This document shows positions 1-7,846 of a DNA stretch of 36,765 nucleotides, one piece after another; position 1 is the first letter of the stretch; every line of letters begins with the position of its first letter. The stretch is from JBHJGM01 sp964405825 (GTDB lineage: Bacteria > Verrucomicrobiota > Verrucomicrobiia > Opitutales > JBHJGM01). The translations under genes were made by a program, and so were the position numbers. The notes beneath the pieces were generated by a model that saw only the letters and a program-made list of their open reading frames with translations, did no database searches and was not told the origin of the DNA. Location: NCBI GenBank assembly GCA_964405825.1, contig CAYOPI010000030.1:1-36765 (forward strand). Reading direction: 5' to 3'.

Positions 1-32
1 CGAAGGTGGAGAGGGTGGAAAATGCGACATGG

Positions 33-215
33 AGAGTAGGGAGACAGAATGGACATAATGGACAGAATCGGAGAATGGCAGAATGAGTTGGGACAGGATA
101 ACAGGATAACAGGATAACGGGATGGGAGAGTTGGGTGGTTCGTTCAGAACTCGGTGGCTCTGTAGCTCCGTGAGAGAAGAAGGGAGGATCGAACCGAGGC
201 ACCGGGGGGAATTGA
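33..215. repeat. Dispersed intergenic repeat, copy A (upstream of mutL)
   Basis: This gene-free stretch is built of short related phrases: several 'gacagaatgg'-like units (41-90), 'ggacaggataac' units (91-120), then 'ggtggctctgtagctccgtg' (154-173) and a purine-rich tail. The same order of phrases recurs at 5849-5985, and parts recur at 2376-2412 and 6046-6085. An inverted version ('atcctgtcc') lies at 279-286. I recall this kind of repeat from intergenic DNA of many environmental bacteria. No ORF here looks real. The rest of 216-411 holds nothing else I recognise. Confidence 0.7.
95..118. repeat. Tandem repeat, 3 x 8 bp
   Basis: The unit 'aggataac' occurs three times head to tail without a mismatch, followed by 'ggg'. 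It sits inside the larger dispersed repeat. The other copies carry the same unit with 'ggg' or 'ctgg' in place of extra units, so the unit number differs between copies. Confidence 0.9.
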
Positions 216-411
216 GAAATGGTGAGGGTGGGGGAAGCTGAGAGAAGCAAGGGTGGGGTTTGTCCTGTTGTGCTGTCATCCTGTCCGGAGTTCGGGGCCC
301 GGGGTTGTCGTCCGGTGTTCCGGGTTTTTCGGGTTGGCCGGAGGGCGGGGTAAAGGGTTGCGCCTGGGGGAGACGGGGGTAAACTGAAGGGTTTGAGAGA
401 GGATGGGACGG

Positions 412-2310
412 ATGAGTGACGTAGCGGCAGGCCGTATCCAGATTCTGCCGGACACGGTGGCCAACCAGATCGCCGCGGGTGAGGTCGTCGAAAGGCCGGC
501 GGCGGTGGTGAAGGAGCTGGTCGAGAACAGCCTGGATGCCGGGGCCACGCAGGTGCGGGTGCGGTTTGCGGGGGCGGGCAAGCAGCTGATCGAGGTCGAG
601 GACAACGGCTGCGGGATGAATCCGGATGAAGCGTTGCTGGCGCTGGAGCGTCACGCCACGAGCAAGTTGCGGGCGGCAGCGGATTTGCAGCAGGTGCGCA
701 CGCTGGGCTTTCGCGGGGAGGCCCTGCCGTCGATCGCGAGCGTGTCGCGCTTCACCCTGAAGACGCGGGCGCGGGACTGGCCGGAGGGGACCGAGGTGCG
801 GGTCAACGCGGGGCGGCTGCTGGAGCAGCGTGCCTGCGGGATGGTCCAGGGGACGCGGATCTCGGTGGCGCACCTGTTTCACGCGGTGCCGGCGCGGCGG
901 AAGTTTCTGCGCACGGACGCGACCGAGACGGCCCACATTGTGCAGCTGGTGCGGTTGTATGCGGTGGCGCACCCGCAGGTGGCTTTTACGTTGGAGGAAG
1001 GCAGTCGGGTGGTCTTACGTTCGCCGGCGTGTCCGCGCCTGGCCGACCGGGTGGCGGAGATTTGGGGGCGCGCGCTGGCCGAGGAACTGGTGGCGCTGGA
1101 GACTGCGCCGGGCGATGAGGCGGGGGCAACCTACCGGCTGGAGGGGCTGCTCGGTCGGCCGGGTCGGGGGCGTTCGACGCGGCAGGAGCTGATCACGGTG
1201 GTGAACGGTCGGCCGGTGGATTGCCGCGCGTTGAACTATGCGGTGCTGGAGGCCTACGAGGGGCTGATTCCAAAGGGGCGGTACCCGGCGGGGTTTCTGT
1301 TTTTCACGTGCTCGCCCGAAGCAGTGGACGTGAACGTGCACCCGGCCAAGCGGGAGGTGCGTTTCCGCGAGGAGGGGCGGGTGCGGGCCTTTGTCCGCGC
1401 GACGCTGCAGGCGAGGCTGGAATCGATGCTGGATCCGAAGGCTTCGGCAGCGGCGTCGCCGGGGGAAGCTGCGCGGGCCGCGGAACTGGAGGCGTCGGAA
1501 CGGACGCGGCGGGCTGAGGGAGCTTCGGAGGCGGCGGTGGCGTTTGATGCGCCGCGGAGGGGTCCGGTGGATCGTTCGGGCCCGGCCTATCCGCGGGTGC
1601 GGGCGCCGCAGTGGCGCGGGCCGCCGGCGGCGACGGCGACCGACTTGACCCCGGGCCCAAAGGCGGAGGCCGGGGAAGAGGCGTTGTCGAGGGTGGCGGG
1701 AGCGGCGGCGGTGGCGGAGACGCCGTGGCGCTGGCTGGGCCTGTTGGAGGTACTGCCGGGCTGCGGGCTCTTTGAGACGGCGGAGGGGCTGGTTGTGCTG
1801 GATGCGGGGGCGGCGCGGCGTCGCATCGCCTATGAGCGGGTCCTGGCCTGGCGCGAGGGTGAGGCGGTCGGGCGGCAGGCGCTGCTGTTGCCGCTGCCGC
1901 TGGGCTTCTCGCCGACGGAGGCTGCCGTGCTGGAAGGGGCGGAGGCGTTTTTGAAGGGCGCGGGCTTTGAGCTGGAGGCCTTCGGGCGCAATTACTTTCG
2001 GCTGCGGGCGGTGCCGGCCTGGCTGGAGACGGAGGCGGCTGAAGAGGTCGTGCGCGATCTGGTGGGTGCGCTGCGTGAAGGGCGTATCAGCGATGCGGAT
2101 ACACAACGCGGGCAGACGGCGGCCTGGGAGGCGCTGGCGCAGGTGGCCGTGCGGCGGGTGGCGGGCCGTTTACCGCGAGAGGCTGCGGATTTTGCCGCGC
2201 TCAAACAGGCGCTCTTTCGCTGCCGGCAGCCGCTGGTCGACCCGGCGGGCAAGCCGACGTTCTTTGAGTTGAGCCGGCGGGAGCTGGCGCGGCGTCTGGG
2301 GCGAGTGTAG
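412..2310 (+). CDS. mutL: DNA mismatch repair protein MutL
   Basis: MutL is the GHKL-ATPase matchmaker of mismatch repair, linking MutS to downstream nicking and excision. The N-terminal ATPase is intact: ENSLDAGAT, EDNGCGM, ATSKL, LGFRGEALPSI and the PARRKFLR segment. It is followed by the transducer domain, a low-complexity Ala/Arg/Glu linker (about residues 340-430) and a C-terminal dimerisation domain. In that domain the usual endonuclease motif DQHA(X)2E(X)4E is replaced by DAGAARRRIAYE (around residue 464), and the CPHGRPT motif by DPAGKPT near the C-terminus. This MutL is therefore probably not a nickase. I prefer the ATG at 412 because GAGAGG at 393-398 is correctly spaced for it and touches the ATG at 403. 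Total length is 632 residues, normal for the family. Confidence 0.97.
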   Translation: MSDVAAGRIQILPDTVANQIAAGEVVERPAAVVKELVENSLDAGATQVRVRFAGAGKQLIEVEDNGCGMNPDEALLALERHATSKLRAAADLQQVRTLGFRGEALPSIASVSRFTLKTRARDWPEGTEVRVNAGRLLEQRACGMVQGTRISVAHLFHAVPARRKFLRTDATETAHIVQLVRLYAVAHPQVAFTLEEGSRVVLRSPACPRLADRVAEIWGRALAEELVALETAPGDEAGATYRLEGLLGRPGRGRSTRQELITVVNGRPVDCRALNYAVLEAYEGLIPKGRYPAGFLFFTCSPEAVDVNVHPAKREVRFREEGRVRAFVRATLQARLESMLDPKASAAASPGEAARAAELEASERTRRAEGASEAAVAFDAPRRGPVDRSGPAYPRVRAPQWRGPPAATATDLTPGPKAEAGEEALSRVAGAAAVAETPWRWLGLLEVLPGCGLFETAEGLVVLDAGAARRRIAYERVLAWREGEAVGRQALLLPLPLGFSPTEAAVLEGAEAFLKGAGFELEAFGRNYFRLRAVPAWLETEAAEEVVRDLVGALREGRISDADTQRGQTAAWEALAQVAVRRVAGRLPREAADFAALKQALFRCRQPLVDPAGKPTFFELSRRELARRLGRV

Positions 2311-2693
2311 GCGGAAAGCGGAAGAAGAAGTGAAAAATGAAGAGGGGTCGGACAAAATTAACGGAATGCGCAGCATTGGGGATTGGACAGGATAACGGGA
2401 TAACTGGATGGGGCTTATCTGTGGGGGCTTCGGTTCGGTCCGTTCCCCGGCTTCATTCTGAGCATTTTGTGAATTCTGTCGCTTTGCTTGCTTCCCCAAG
2501 CGGTCTCTACTTTGAGTTTTTCATTCTGCGTTCTGCCTCGTGCATTTCTTGCGCGCCGCCGGGCAATGCGCCTCTGCTCTCTTTCGGCGCCACAGGTTTA
2601 TAGAAGAGGGCGCGCCGTCCTGAAATCGAATTATTCTGTCCTACTTCGGGACTTTGAGATTTCGGTGCTTTTTGTGGTGGCCCTAAAGGCGGT
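2311..2693. other. Gene-free stretch with partial dispersed repeat
   Basis: No convincing gene on either strand. Positions 2376-2412 repeat the 'ggacaggataacgggataac' phrase of copies A and C. The sequence then becomes markedly richer in T ('attctgcgttctgcctcgtg' and similar, 2454-2670), resembling the same repeat vocabulary on the opposite strand. It lies between the convergent ends of mutL and an aldo/keto reductase. No clear terminator was seen. Confidence 0.55.
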
Positions 2694-3695
2694 TTACCAG
2701 GCGTAGGCTTTGGGGGCCTCGCCGCCGGGGCCGGGGAAGATGGTGTCCAGGCGCTCGAGCGTTTCGGGGGAGAGCTGGATTTCGAGCGCGCGCAGGGCGC
2801 CGTTGAGCTGGTCCATCGTACGCGGACCGATGATGGGCGCGGTGACGACAGGGTTGTGCAGGAGCCAGGCCAGGGCGACGTCGGCGGGCTGTTCGCCCAG
2901 TTCCTGGCAGAGGGCTTCCCAGGGTTCGAGTTTGGCGCGGTTGTCTTCGATGCGCTTTTTCATCGCCTCGCCCGAGCGGCGGCCGGTGGCGGGCTGATTG
3001 AGGATACCGCCGAGAAGACCGCCGGCCAGGGGGCTCCAGGGGATGAGGCCCAGGCCGTAGTGGCGGCAGGCGGGGACGACCTCGAGTTCGATGGTGCGGT
3101 TGATCAGGCTGTAGACGCTCTGCTCGCTGACCAGCCCGAAGAAGCGGCGCAGGCGGGCCTCCTGGTTGGCCGTGGCGATGTCCCAGCCGGCAAAGTTGGA
3201 CGAGCCCACATAGCGGATTTTGCCCTGGCGAACGAGGGTTTCCATGGCCTCCCAGATTTCGTCCCAGGGGCAGGCACGGTCGATGTGGTGCATCTGGTAG
3301 AGGTCGATCCAGTCGGTCTGCAGGCGGCGCAGGGAGTCCTCGCAGCAGGCGATGATCTTGCGCGCGGAGAGGCCGCGCTGGAGGTTGGGGTCAGGCGCGC
3401 CCTCGGGGGACATGTCGTTGTAGACCTTGGTGGCGAGGACGACTTGCTCGCGGCGGCGTCCGCCCCGGGCGATCCAGGTGCCAACGATCTGCTCGGTGAT
3501 GCCCTCGCCCTGTTTCCAGCCGTAGACGTCGGCCGTATCGAAGAACTGGATACCGAGTTCGAGGGCGCGGTCCATGATGGCGTGAGAGTCGGGCTCGGTT
3601 GTCTGCGGGCCGAAGTTCATCGTGCCCAGGCACAGGCGTGAGACTTTCAGGCCGGTGCGGCCGAGGGGGCGGTGGAGGGGAGGGGAGTCTGACAT
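2694..3695 (-). CDS. Aldo/keto reductase
   Basis: NAD(P)H-dependent oxidoreductase of the aldo/keto reductase superfamily, a cytosolic (beta/alpha)8 barrel; the substrate cannot be told. The N-terminus PLGRTGLKVSRLCLGTMNFG is typical. The catalytic tetrad is visible: Asp and Tyr in FDTADVYG, Lys in LATKV and His in LYQMHHID. The cofactor-binding C-terminal part has PIIGPRT. The chosen ATG (3695) gives MSDSPPLHRPLGRTG, 333 residues, the usual length; an upstream in-frame ATG would add a basic, Pro-rich extension unlike the family. The gene stands alone, convergent with mutL and divergent from the PEP-CTERM genes. Confidence 0.93.
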   Translation of the reverse strand: MSDSPPLHRPLGRTGLKVSRLCLGTMNFGPQTTEPDSHAIMDRALELGIQFFDTADVYGWKQGEGITEQIVGTWIARGGRRREQVVLATKVYNDMSPEGAPDPNLQRGLSARKIIACCEDSLRRLQTDWIDLYQMHHIDRACPWDEIWEAMETLVRQGKIRYVGSSNFAGWDIATANQEARLRRFFGLVSEQSVYSLINRTIELEVVPACRHYGLGLIPWSPLAGGLLGGILNQPATGRRSGEAMKKRIEDNRAKLEPWEALCQELGEQPADVALAWLLHNPVVTAPIIGPRTMDQLNGALRALEIQLSPETLERLDTIFPGPGGEAPKAYAW

Positions 3696-3939
3696 GGCAA
3701 GAGTTGGTTGTGGGTTGCAGCAGAACGGCTTCGGGGAGCGGGGGCAAGTCCGCGAGTGTCGCCGGGGTGGTGCGTGCGGGGGCACGCATGTTACGCTAAT
3801 GTTAAATCAGAAGCGTGTATCCACTGTGCCCTTGCACTGAGTGGGTGGGTCTGTATCACAAGGGGAATCGCCTGTAAGGCGTCTGGCAGTGGCCGGGCCC
3901 ATGCGGGTGCCAACATCCAATCATCATTATCCAACGCCA

Positions 3940-4722
3940 ATGAACACTTTGCTCCGAGCCGGGGCGGGGGTGCTGTGTGCACTGCCTGTCATCGCGCAGG
4001 GTCAGGTGGTCGACTTTGAATCGGTCGCCGCCGGAACCACTGCTGAGTCCTTTACCTTCAATATCAGCGGGACGACCGTTGATGTCATCCGTCTGGGAGA
4101 TTCCGACCCGCTGACCGGCAGTGCCGGGGGTGCGGTGAATGGTGACGACCTGGGCATCTTCAACTCGAACTTTCCGGGCGGTTCGGACACGGGCAACGAC
4201 GAGGACCTGGGCACGGCGCCGTTCATGGGTGAGTTCGTTCAGGTCGACATCAACGGGGTGCAGACCGTGACCCCCGGCCCGATGTATCTGAGCCTGGGCA
4301 ACATCCTGGTGGGCAATGAGCCCAACAGTAACAACAGCCCCGATGACGACGCGGGCGGTTCGCGATTCCTCTTCTCCTTCACGCCGCCGGCCGACGCGAT
4401 CACCGAACTGATCCTGATCGACACCGAAGACGGCAACGCGGCCTCGCGCGGGGGCACGGTCAACGCCTACTCGGGAGACCTGGTGTCGCCCACGATCGTC
4501 GGCACCTACACCTTTGACGGCGAGCGCGCGGACAACTCGGCGCGGATCATCTCGATTGAGTTCGGTCCGGGCGTGACGGCTCTGGAAGTCATCCTGGATG
4601 GCTCGGGGGCGGTCGGGGAGATCTCCTTTGTGCCGGAGCCGAGCACCTACGCGGCGATTGCCGGTGTGCTGGCGCTGGGCCTTGCGCTGGTGCGCCGCCG
4701 GTTGCGCCGCCGGCAGGCTTGA
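3940..4722 (+). CDS. PEP-CTERM sorting domain protein (paralogue 1)
   Basis: Secreted protein with an N-terminal signal peptide (MNTLLRAGAGVLCALPVIAQG) and a C-terminal PEP-CTERM tail: VPEPSTYAAIAG, a hydrophobic segment and an Arg cluster. Such tails are recognised by exosortase in Gram-negative bacteria that make extracellular polymer. The 260-residue body is Asp/Gly-rich and beta-like, with FPGGSDTGNDEDLG and a DDDAGG stretch that could bind Ca2+ (inference). It shares a colinear set of motifs with the next gene, so the pair is a tandem duplication. The ATG at 3940 is chosen because it starts directly at the signal peptide. Function is unknown beyond surface targeting. Confidence 0.85.
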   Translation: MNTLLRAGAGVLCALPVIAQGQVVDFESVAAGTTAESFTFNISGTTVDVIRLGDSDPLTGSAGGAVNGDDLGIFNSNFPGGSDTGNDEDLGTAPFMGEFVQVDINGVQTVTPGPMYLSLGNILVGNEPNSNNSPDDDAGGSRFLFSFTPPADAITELILIDTEDGNAASRGGTVNAYSGDLVSPTIVGTYTFDGERADNSARIISIEFGPGVTALEVILDGSGAVGEISFVPEPSTYAAIAGVLALGLALVRRRLRRRQA

Positions 4723-4757
4723 CCGACGTTATCCTGCTTGCAGGCAGTCTTTTACGG

Positions 4758-4789
4758 ACGCCGGCCCTCGATCGGGGGTCGGCGTTTTT
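4758..4789 (+). terminator. Rho-independent terminator after PEP-CTERM gene 1
   Basis: Inverted repeat ACGCCGGCCC (4758-4767) pairs with GGGTCGGCGT (4776-4785), with one G-T wobble and an eight-base loop, followed directly by a T run (4785-4789). It lies 36 bases after the stop codon, so the two PEP-CTERM genes are probably transcribed separately. Confidence 0.85.
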
Positions 4790-4856
4790 GTCAGCTGGAG
4801 AGGCAGAGGGATGGCAAAATACAAGATAGGTGAAAGTAAGGCTTGCCCCGCAGGCC

Positions 4857-4940
4857 CGCATCAGGTATCTCCTGATACATCCTTTCGGGGAAATGCTCAT
4901 CCCAAGTGTGGCAGACCCCGAGGTTACCGTTCCCTAACCA
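4857..4940 (+). promoter_or_regulatory. Leader with overlapping inverted repeats upstream of PEP-CTERM gene 2
   Basis: Two overlapping hairpins share bases: ATCAGG-TATCT-CCTGAT and GTATC-TCCT-GATAC (within about 4859-4878), so only one can form at a time. A further GGTTA...TAACC pair lies at 4923-4940, and CCCCG/CGGGG could enclose the first pair. It matches no riboswitch class that I know. It could equally be an operator. Confidence 0.35.
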
Positions 4941-4961
4941 TCCCTCTGCACCCCAGTATTG

Positions 4962-5699
4962 ATGAGATTTCCCGCTCTGGTCGGGGCGTCTGCCCTGACG
5001 TCAGCCCTTGTGGCGCCCGCATCGATGGCCTCCGTGGTTATCGATTTTGAGACTCAAGCCGAAGACATCTACGACTCCCTGCTGATTGACGGCGGCGTCG
5101 TCGAGGTGACTGTCACCCGAGAAGACGGCACCGGCCGTCGACTGGGCATCCTCAACACGAGTTTCCCCGGCGGCGAGGACCTGGGCAATGACGAGGATCT
5201 GTTCAATTCCCCGCTGTCGGGCGACCTGGTCGAGGTCGCGGTCGACGGCACGCAGACTGTCACTCAGGGTGTGTCGCTGGACCTGGGCAACGTGCTCTTC
5301 GGGCAGAACCGGCGCGAGGATGACGACGGCGACGCGCCCAACGACGACCGGCGCGGGGCCGAGATTCTGTTTTCCTTCAGCCCGGCGGTCGACCTGCTGA
5401 CCGAGCTGATTCTGGTGGATGCCGAGGAGGAAGGTGCCACGGTCACGGTGACCTTCGCGAGTGCTCCGGACCAGGTGCTGGACCTGCCCGGCGGTGGTCT
5501 GAACAACTCGGCGCGGATTTACTCGCTGGCCTTTGGGCCCGGGGTGAACTCGGTGCTGGTGGACTTCAACGGGTCCGGTGCGGTCGGCTCGCTGGAGTTT
5601 GAGGCGATGGACCCGATTCCCGAGCCGGGCACGGTGGCGCTGCTGCTGGGCGTGGGAGTGCTGGCGATGGGGTACCTGCGGCGGCGATTTGCGCGTTGA
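4962..5699 (+). CDS. PEP-CTERM sorting domain protein (paralogue 2)
   Basis: Secreted protein of 245 residues: signal peptide MRFPALVGASALTSALVAPA, an acidic beta-like body and a PEP-CTERM tail (IPEPGTVALLLGVGVL, then YLRRRFAR). It parallels the preceding gene motif by motif: FPGGEDLGNDEDL, an Asp-rich DDDGDAPNDDRR stretch, LFSFSPA, TELILVDAE, NNSARIYSLAFGPGV and FNGSGAVGSLEF. I chose ATG 4962; a TTG lies one codon earlier. The paralogues are clearly diverged, so the duplication is not recent. Role unknown; probable exosortase-processed surface or extracellular protein. Confidence 0.85.
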   Translation: MRFPALVGASALTSALVAPASMASVVIDFETQAEDIYDSLLIDGGVVEVTVTREDGTGRRLGILNTSFPGGEDLGNDEDLFNSPLSGDLVEVAVDGTQTVTQGVSLDLGNVLFGQNRREDDDGDAPNDDRRGAEILFSFSPAVDLLTELILVDAEEEGATVTVTFASAPDQVLDLPGGGLNNSARIYSLAFGPGVNSVLVDFNGSGAVGSLEFEAMDPIPEPGTVALLLGVGVLAMGYLRRRFAR

Positions 5700-5751
5700 C
5701 AGCAGGCGTGGTAATTATTGATAACGATTTCTGATAAACAAGCCAAGTTTG

Positions 5752-5789
5752 AGCGCGTCGGTGGGTGAGGCCTGCCGGCGCGTTTTTTT
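5752..5789 (+). terminator. Rho-independent terminator after PEP-CTERM gene 2
   Basis: Stem AGCGCGTCGG (5752-5761) pairs with CCGGCGCGTT (5775-5784), with wobble pairs, and ends in a run of seven T (5783-5789). It lies about 50 bases after the stop codon. Confidence 0.85.
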
Positions 5790-5848
5790 GTGCCCGGAGG
5801 TGAGAGGGGAGGCGGGAAAGGGAGAGTGAAGCGTGGGGATGAAGAGGG

Positions 5849-5985
5849 GACAGAATGAACAGAATGGAGTTGGACAGGATAACGGGATAACAGGATGGGA
5901 GGGTTGGGTCGTTGGCTCAACACACTGTGGCTCTGTGGCTCTGTGAGGGGAGAGAAGAGGGTTCGCACGGAGGCGCGGAGGCACG
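5849..5985. repeat. Dispersed intergenic repeat, copy C (upstream of symporter)
   Basis: Same phrase order as copy A at the start of the window: 'gacagaatgaacagaatgg', 'ggacaggataacgggataac', 'aggatgggagggttgggtcg', 'ctgtggctctgtggctctgt', then 'cggaggcgcggaggcacggg'. The last two phrases belong to the widespread 'CCACAGAGCCACAGAG / CGCCTCCGTG' repeat of environmental bacterial genomes (recollection). Confidence 0.75.
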
Positions 5986-5989
5986 GGAG

Positions 5990-6130
5990 AGGAGAGGAAA
6001 AAGGCAGAATGAGGAAGGAGGGAGGCAGAATGAAGTATGAGAATTGAAGTGGGGCAGGACAGGATTAACAGAATGGCAGAATTTGAGGAATGCGGTTGGG
6101 CGGGATGGTCGGGTGAGCGGTTGGGAAGAG
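5990..6130. repeat. Degenerate purine-rich repeat tract before the symporter gene
   Basis: Continuation of the gene-free stretch: several 'ggcagaatga' units (6013-6032) and 'ggacaggattaacagaatgg' (6055-6074), related to the dispersed repeat units. No gene is supported between 5700 and 6201. Confidence 0.5.
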
Positions 6131-6201
6131 GGTGTGGTTGAGGCGGCTTGAGGGCAGTCGGGGGTTGCCACGCGGGCGGCAGGTGATTCGGCTGAGGGTT
6201 G

Positions 6202-7830
6202 ATGGGGTTGCAGGCAGTCGACTGGGTGGTGATCGCCGGGTATCTGACCGGGTTGATCGCGCTGAGTGCGTGGCTGGCGCGCGGGCAGAAGAGTGGGCGC
6301 GACTACTACCTGGGAGGCAATCGGACCGGGCCGCTGCCGCTGGCGTTGTCGACGATGGCGACGCAGTGCTCGACCAACTCGATTCTGGGGGCGACGGCGT
6401 TTGTGGCGCTGGCCGAGACGGGCGGGCTGGTCTGGCTGCAGTACGAGCTGGCGGTGCCGCTGGCGATGATCGTCATCATTTTTCTGCTGATGCCGATCTT
6501 CCGCGGGCTGGCGCTGATCTCGGTGTACGATTACCTGGAGCGGCGCTACGGTCTGGGCGCGCGGCTGGCGCTGAGCCTGTTGTTCCAGGTGCTGCGGGCG
6601 TTCTCGACGGGGGTGACGATTTTTGGCGTGGGGGTGGTGCTGGAGGCGACCTTTGGCTTCGCGCTCTGGCAGAGTGTGGTGGCGCTGGCGGTGGTGACGG
6701 TCATCTACGATGTGTTGGGCGGGATGCGCGCGGTCATCTGGTCGGACGTGATTCAGTTGTTCGTGCTGCTGGGGGCGGTGCTGGTGGCGGCCTGGCTGAT
6801 GGTCGACCTCAATGCGGGGCTGGCCGAGACGTGGCGGCTGTTGGGGGCGAGCGAGGCGGGCTGGCGGCTGCAGACGATCGATTTTTCCGGACACGGGCTG
6901 GGCGACGGGCAGACCTTTGCCTTCTGGCCGATGCTCGTTGGCGGGCTGTTTCTGTACGTGGCGTATTACGGCTGCGACCAGACGCAGGCGCAGCGCGGGC
7001 TGTCGGCGCGCTCGGTGAAGGAGGCCAACCGCGCGCTGTTTCTGGGCGGGCTGCTGCGGTTCCCGTTTGTGCTGACGTACTGCCTGGTCGGGGTGGCGCT
7101 GGGGGCATACGTGGTGGGCCACCCGGAGTTCATGGGCAAGCTGCCGCTGGACGCCGAGGGCGATCCGCAGGCCAACGCGGCCCTGCCGGTCTTTGTGCTG
7201 GAGCATTTTCCGCCGGGGTTGGTCGGGCTGGTGGTGGTGGGCCTGTTCGCGGCGGCGATGTCGTCTTTGGACTCAACGATCAACTCGCTGTCGGCGCTGA
7301 GTATGGAGGACGTGGTGGGGCGGCTGCGTCGGGAGCCGCTGAGCGAGCGCGCGACGTTTCTCTGGGGGAAAGTGCTGACGCTGTTTTGGGGAGTGGTCTG
7401 CGCGGTCTTCGCGTTTTTTGTGGGAGATATTGCCGATACGATCATCGAGTCGGTGAACAAGATTGGTTCGCTGATCAACGGGCCGCTGCTGGCGTTGTTT
7501 GTGATGGGGATGCTCACGCGCGGGGCGAATCAGGCGGGGATGCTGGCGGGGTTGGCCGCCGGCTTTCTGACGAACGTGTTTTTGTGGCTTGAAGTGCCGG
7601 AAATCTCCTGGCTGTGGTGGAATGTCATAGGCTTTGTGGTGTGCGCCGGGGTGGGCTATTCGGTGAGCCTGGTCGCGCCGTCCATGCGGGCGGTGGGCGC
7701 TGAAGTGCTGGCCATTGGGCATCTGCGCGAACGCGGGGCGGGCACCCCGGGGTGGACGTACCTGGTGCTGCTCGTTTTCGCCGGGGTGATTCTGGCGGTG
7801 CTGTTGGGCTTGCAGGCGCTGGCCGAATGA
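6202..7830 (+). CDS. Sodium:solute symporter (SSS/SLC5 family)
   Basis: Inner-membrane Na+-coupled transporter with the LeuT-like fold, 542 residues and about 13-14 hydrophobic segments. Family marks include GRDYYLGGNRTGPLPLALS near the N-terminus, VIYDVLGGMRAVIWSDVIQ in the middle and the Ser-rich SSLDSTINSLSALS segment that in this family contributes to the sodium site. The substrate cannot be told from sequence; sugars, amino acids or anions are all transported by relatives. ATG 6202 follows GAGGG. The next gene starts 16 bases after the stop and probably shares the transcript. Confidence 0.93.
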   Translation: MGLQAVDWVVIAGYLTGLIALSAWLARGQKSGRDYYLGGNRTGPLPLALSTMATQCSTNSILGATAFVALAETGGLVWLQYELAVPLAMIVIIFLLMPIFRGLALISVYDYLERRYGLGARLALSLLFQVLRAFSTGVTIFGVGVVLEATFGFALWQSVVALAVVTVIYDVLGGMRAVIWSDVIQLFVLLGAVLVAAWLMVDLNAGLAETWRLLGASEAGWRLQTIDFSGHGLGDGQTFAFWPMLVGGLFLYVAYYGCDQTQAQRGLSARSVKEANRALFLGGLLRFPFVLTYCLVGVALGAYVVGHPEFMGKLPLDAEGDPQANAALPVFVLEHFPPGLVGLVVVGLFAAAMSSLDSTINSLSALSMEDVVGRLRREPLSERATFLWGKVLTLFWGVVCAVFAFFVGDIADTIIESVNKIGSLINGPLLALFVMGMLTRGANQAGMLAGLAAGFLTNVFLWLEVPEISWLWWNVIGFVVCAGVGYSVSLVAPSMRAVGAEVLAIGHLRERGAGTPGWTYLVLLVFAGVILAVLLGLQALAE

Positions 7831-7846
7831 GGTGGGTTAGGCGGTG

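Noticed and set aside
5940..5990. tRNA-like 'ggttcgcacgg' phrase
   Set aside because: No cloverleaf can be drawn; it belongs to the dispersed repeat.
5917..7206. Long antisense frame over the symporter and its upstream repeat
   Set aside because: It runs from repeat sequence into the antisense of a clear transporter; His/Arg/Gln-rich noise.
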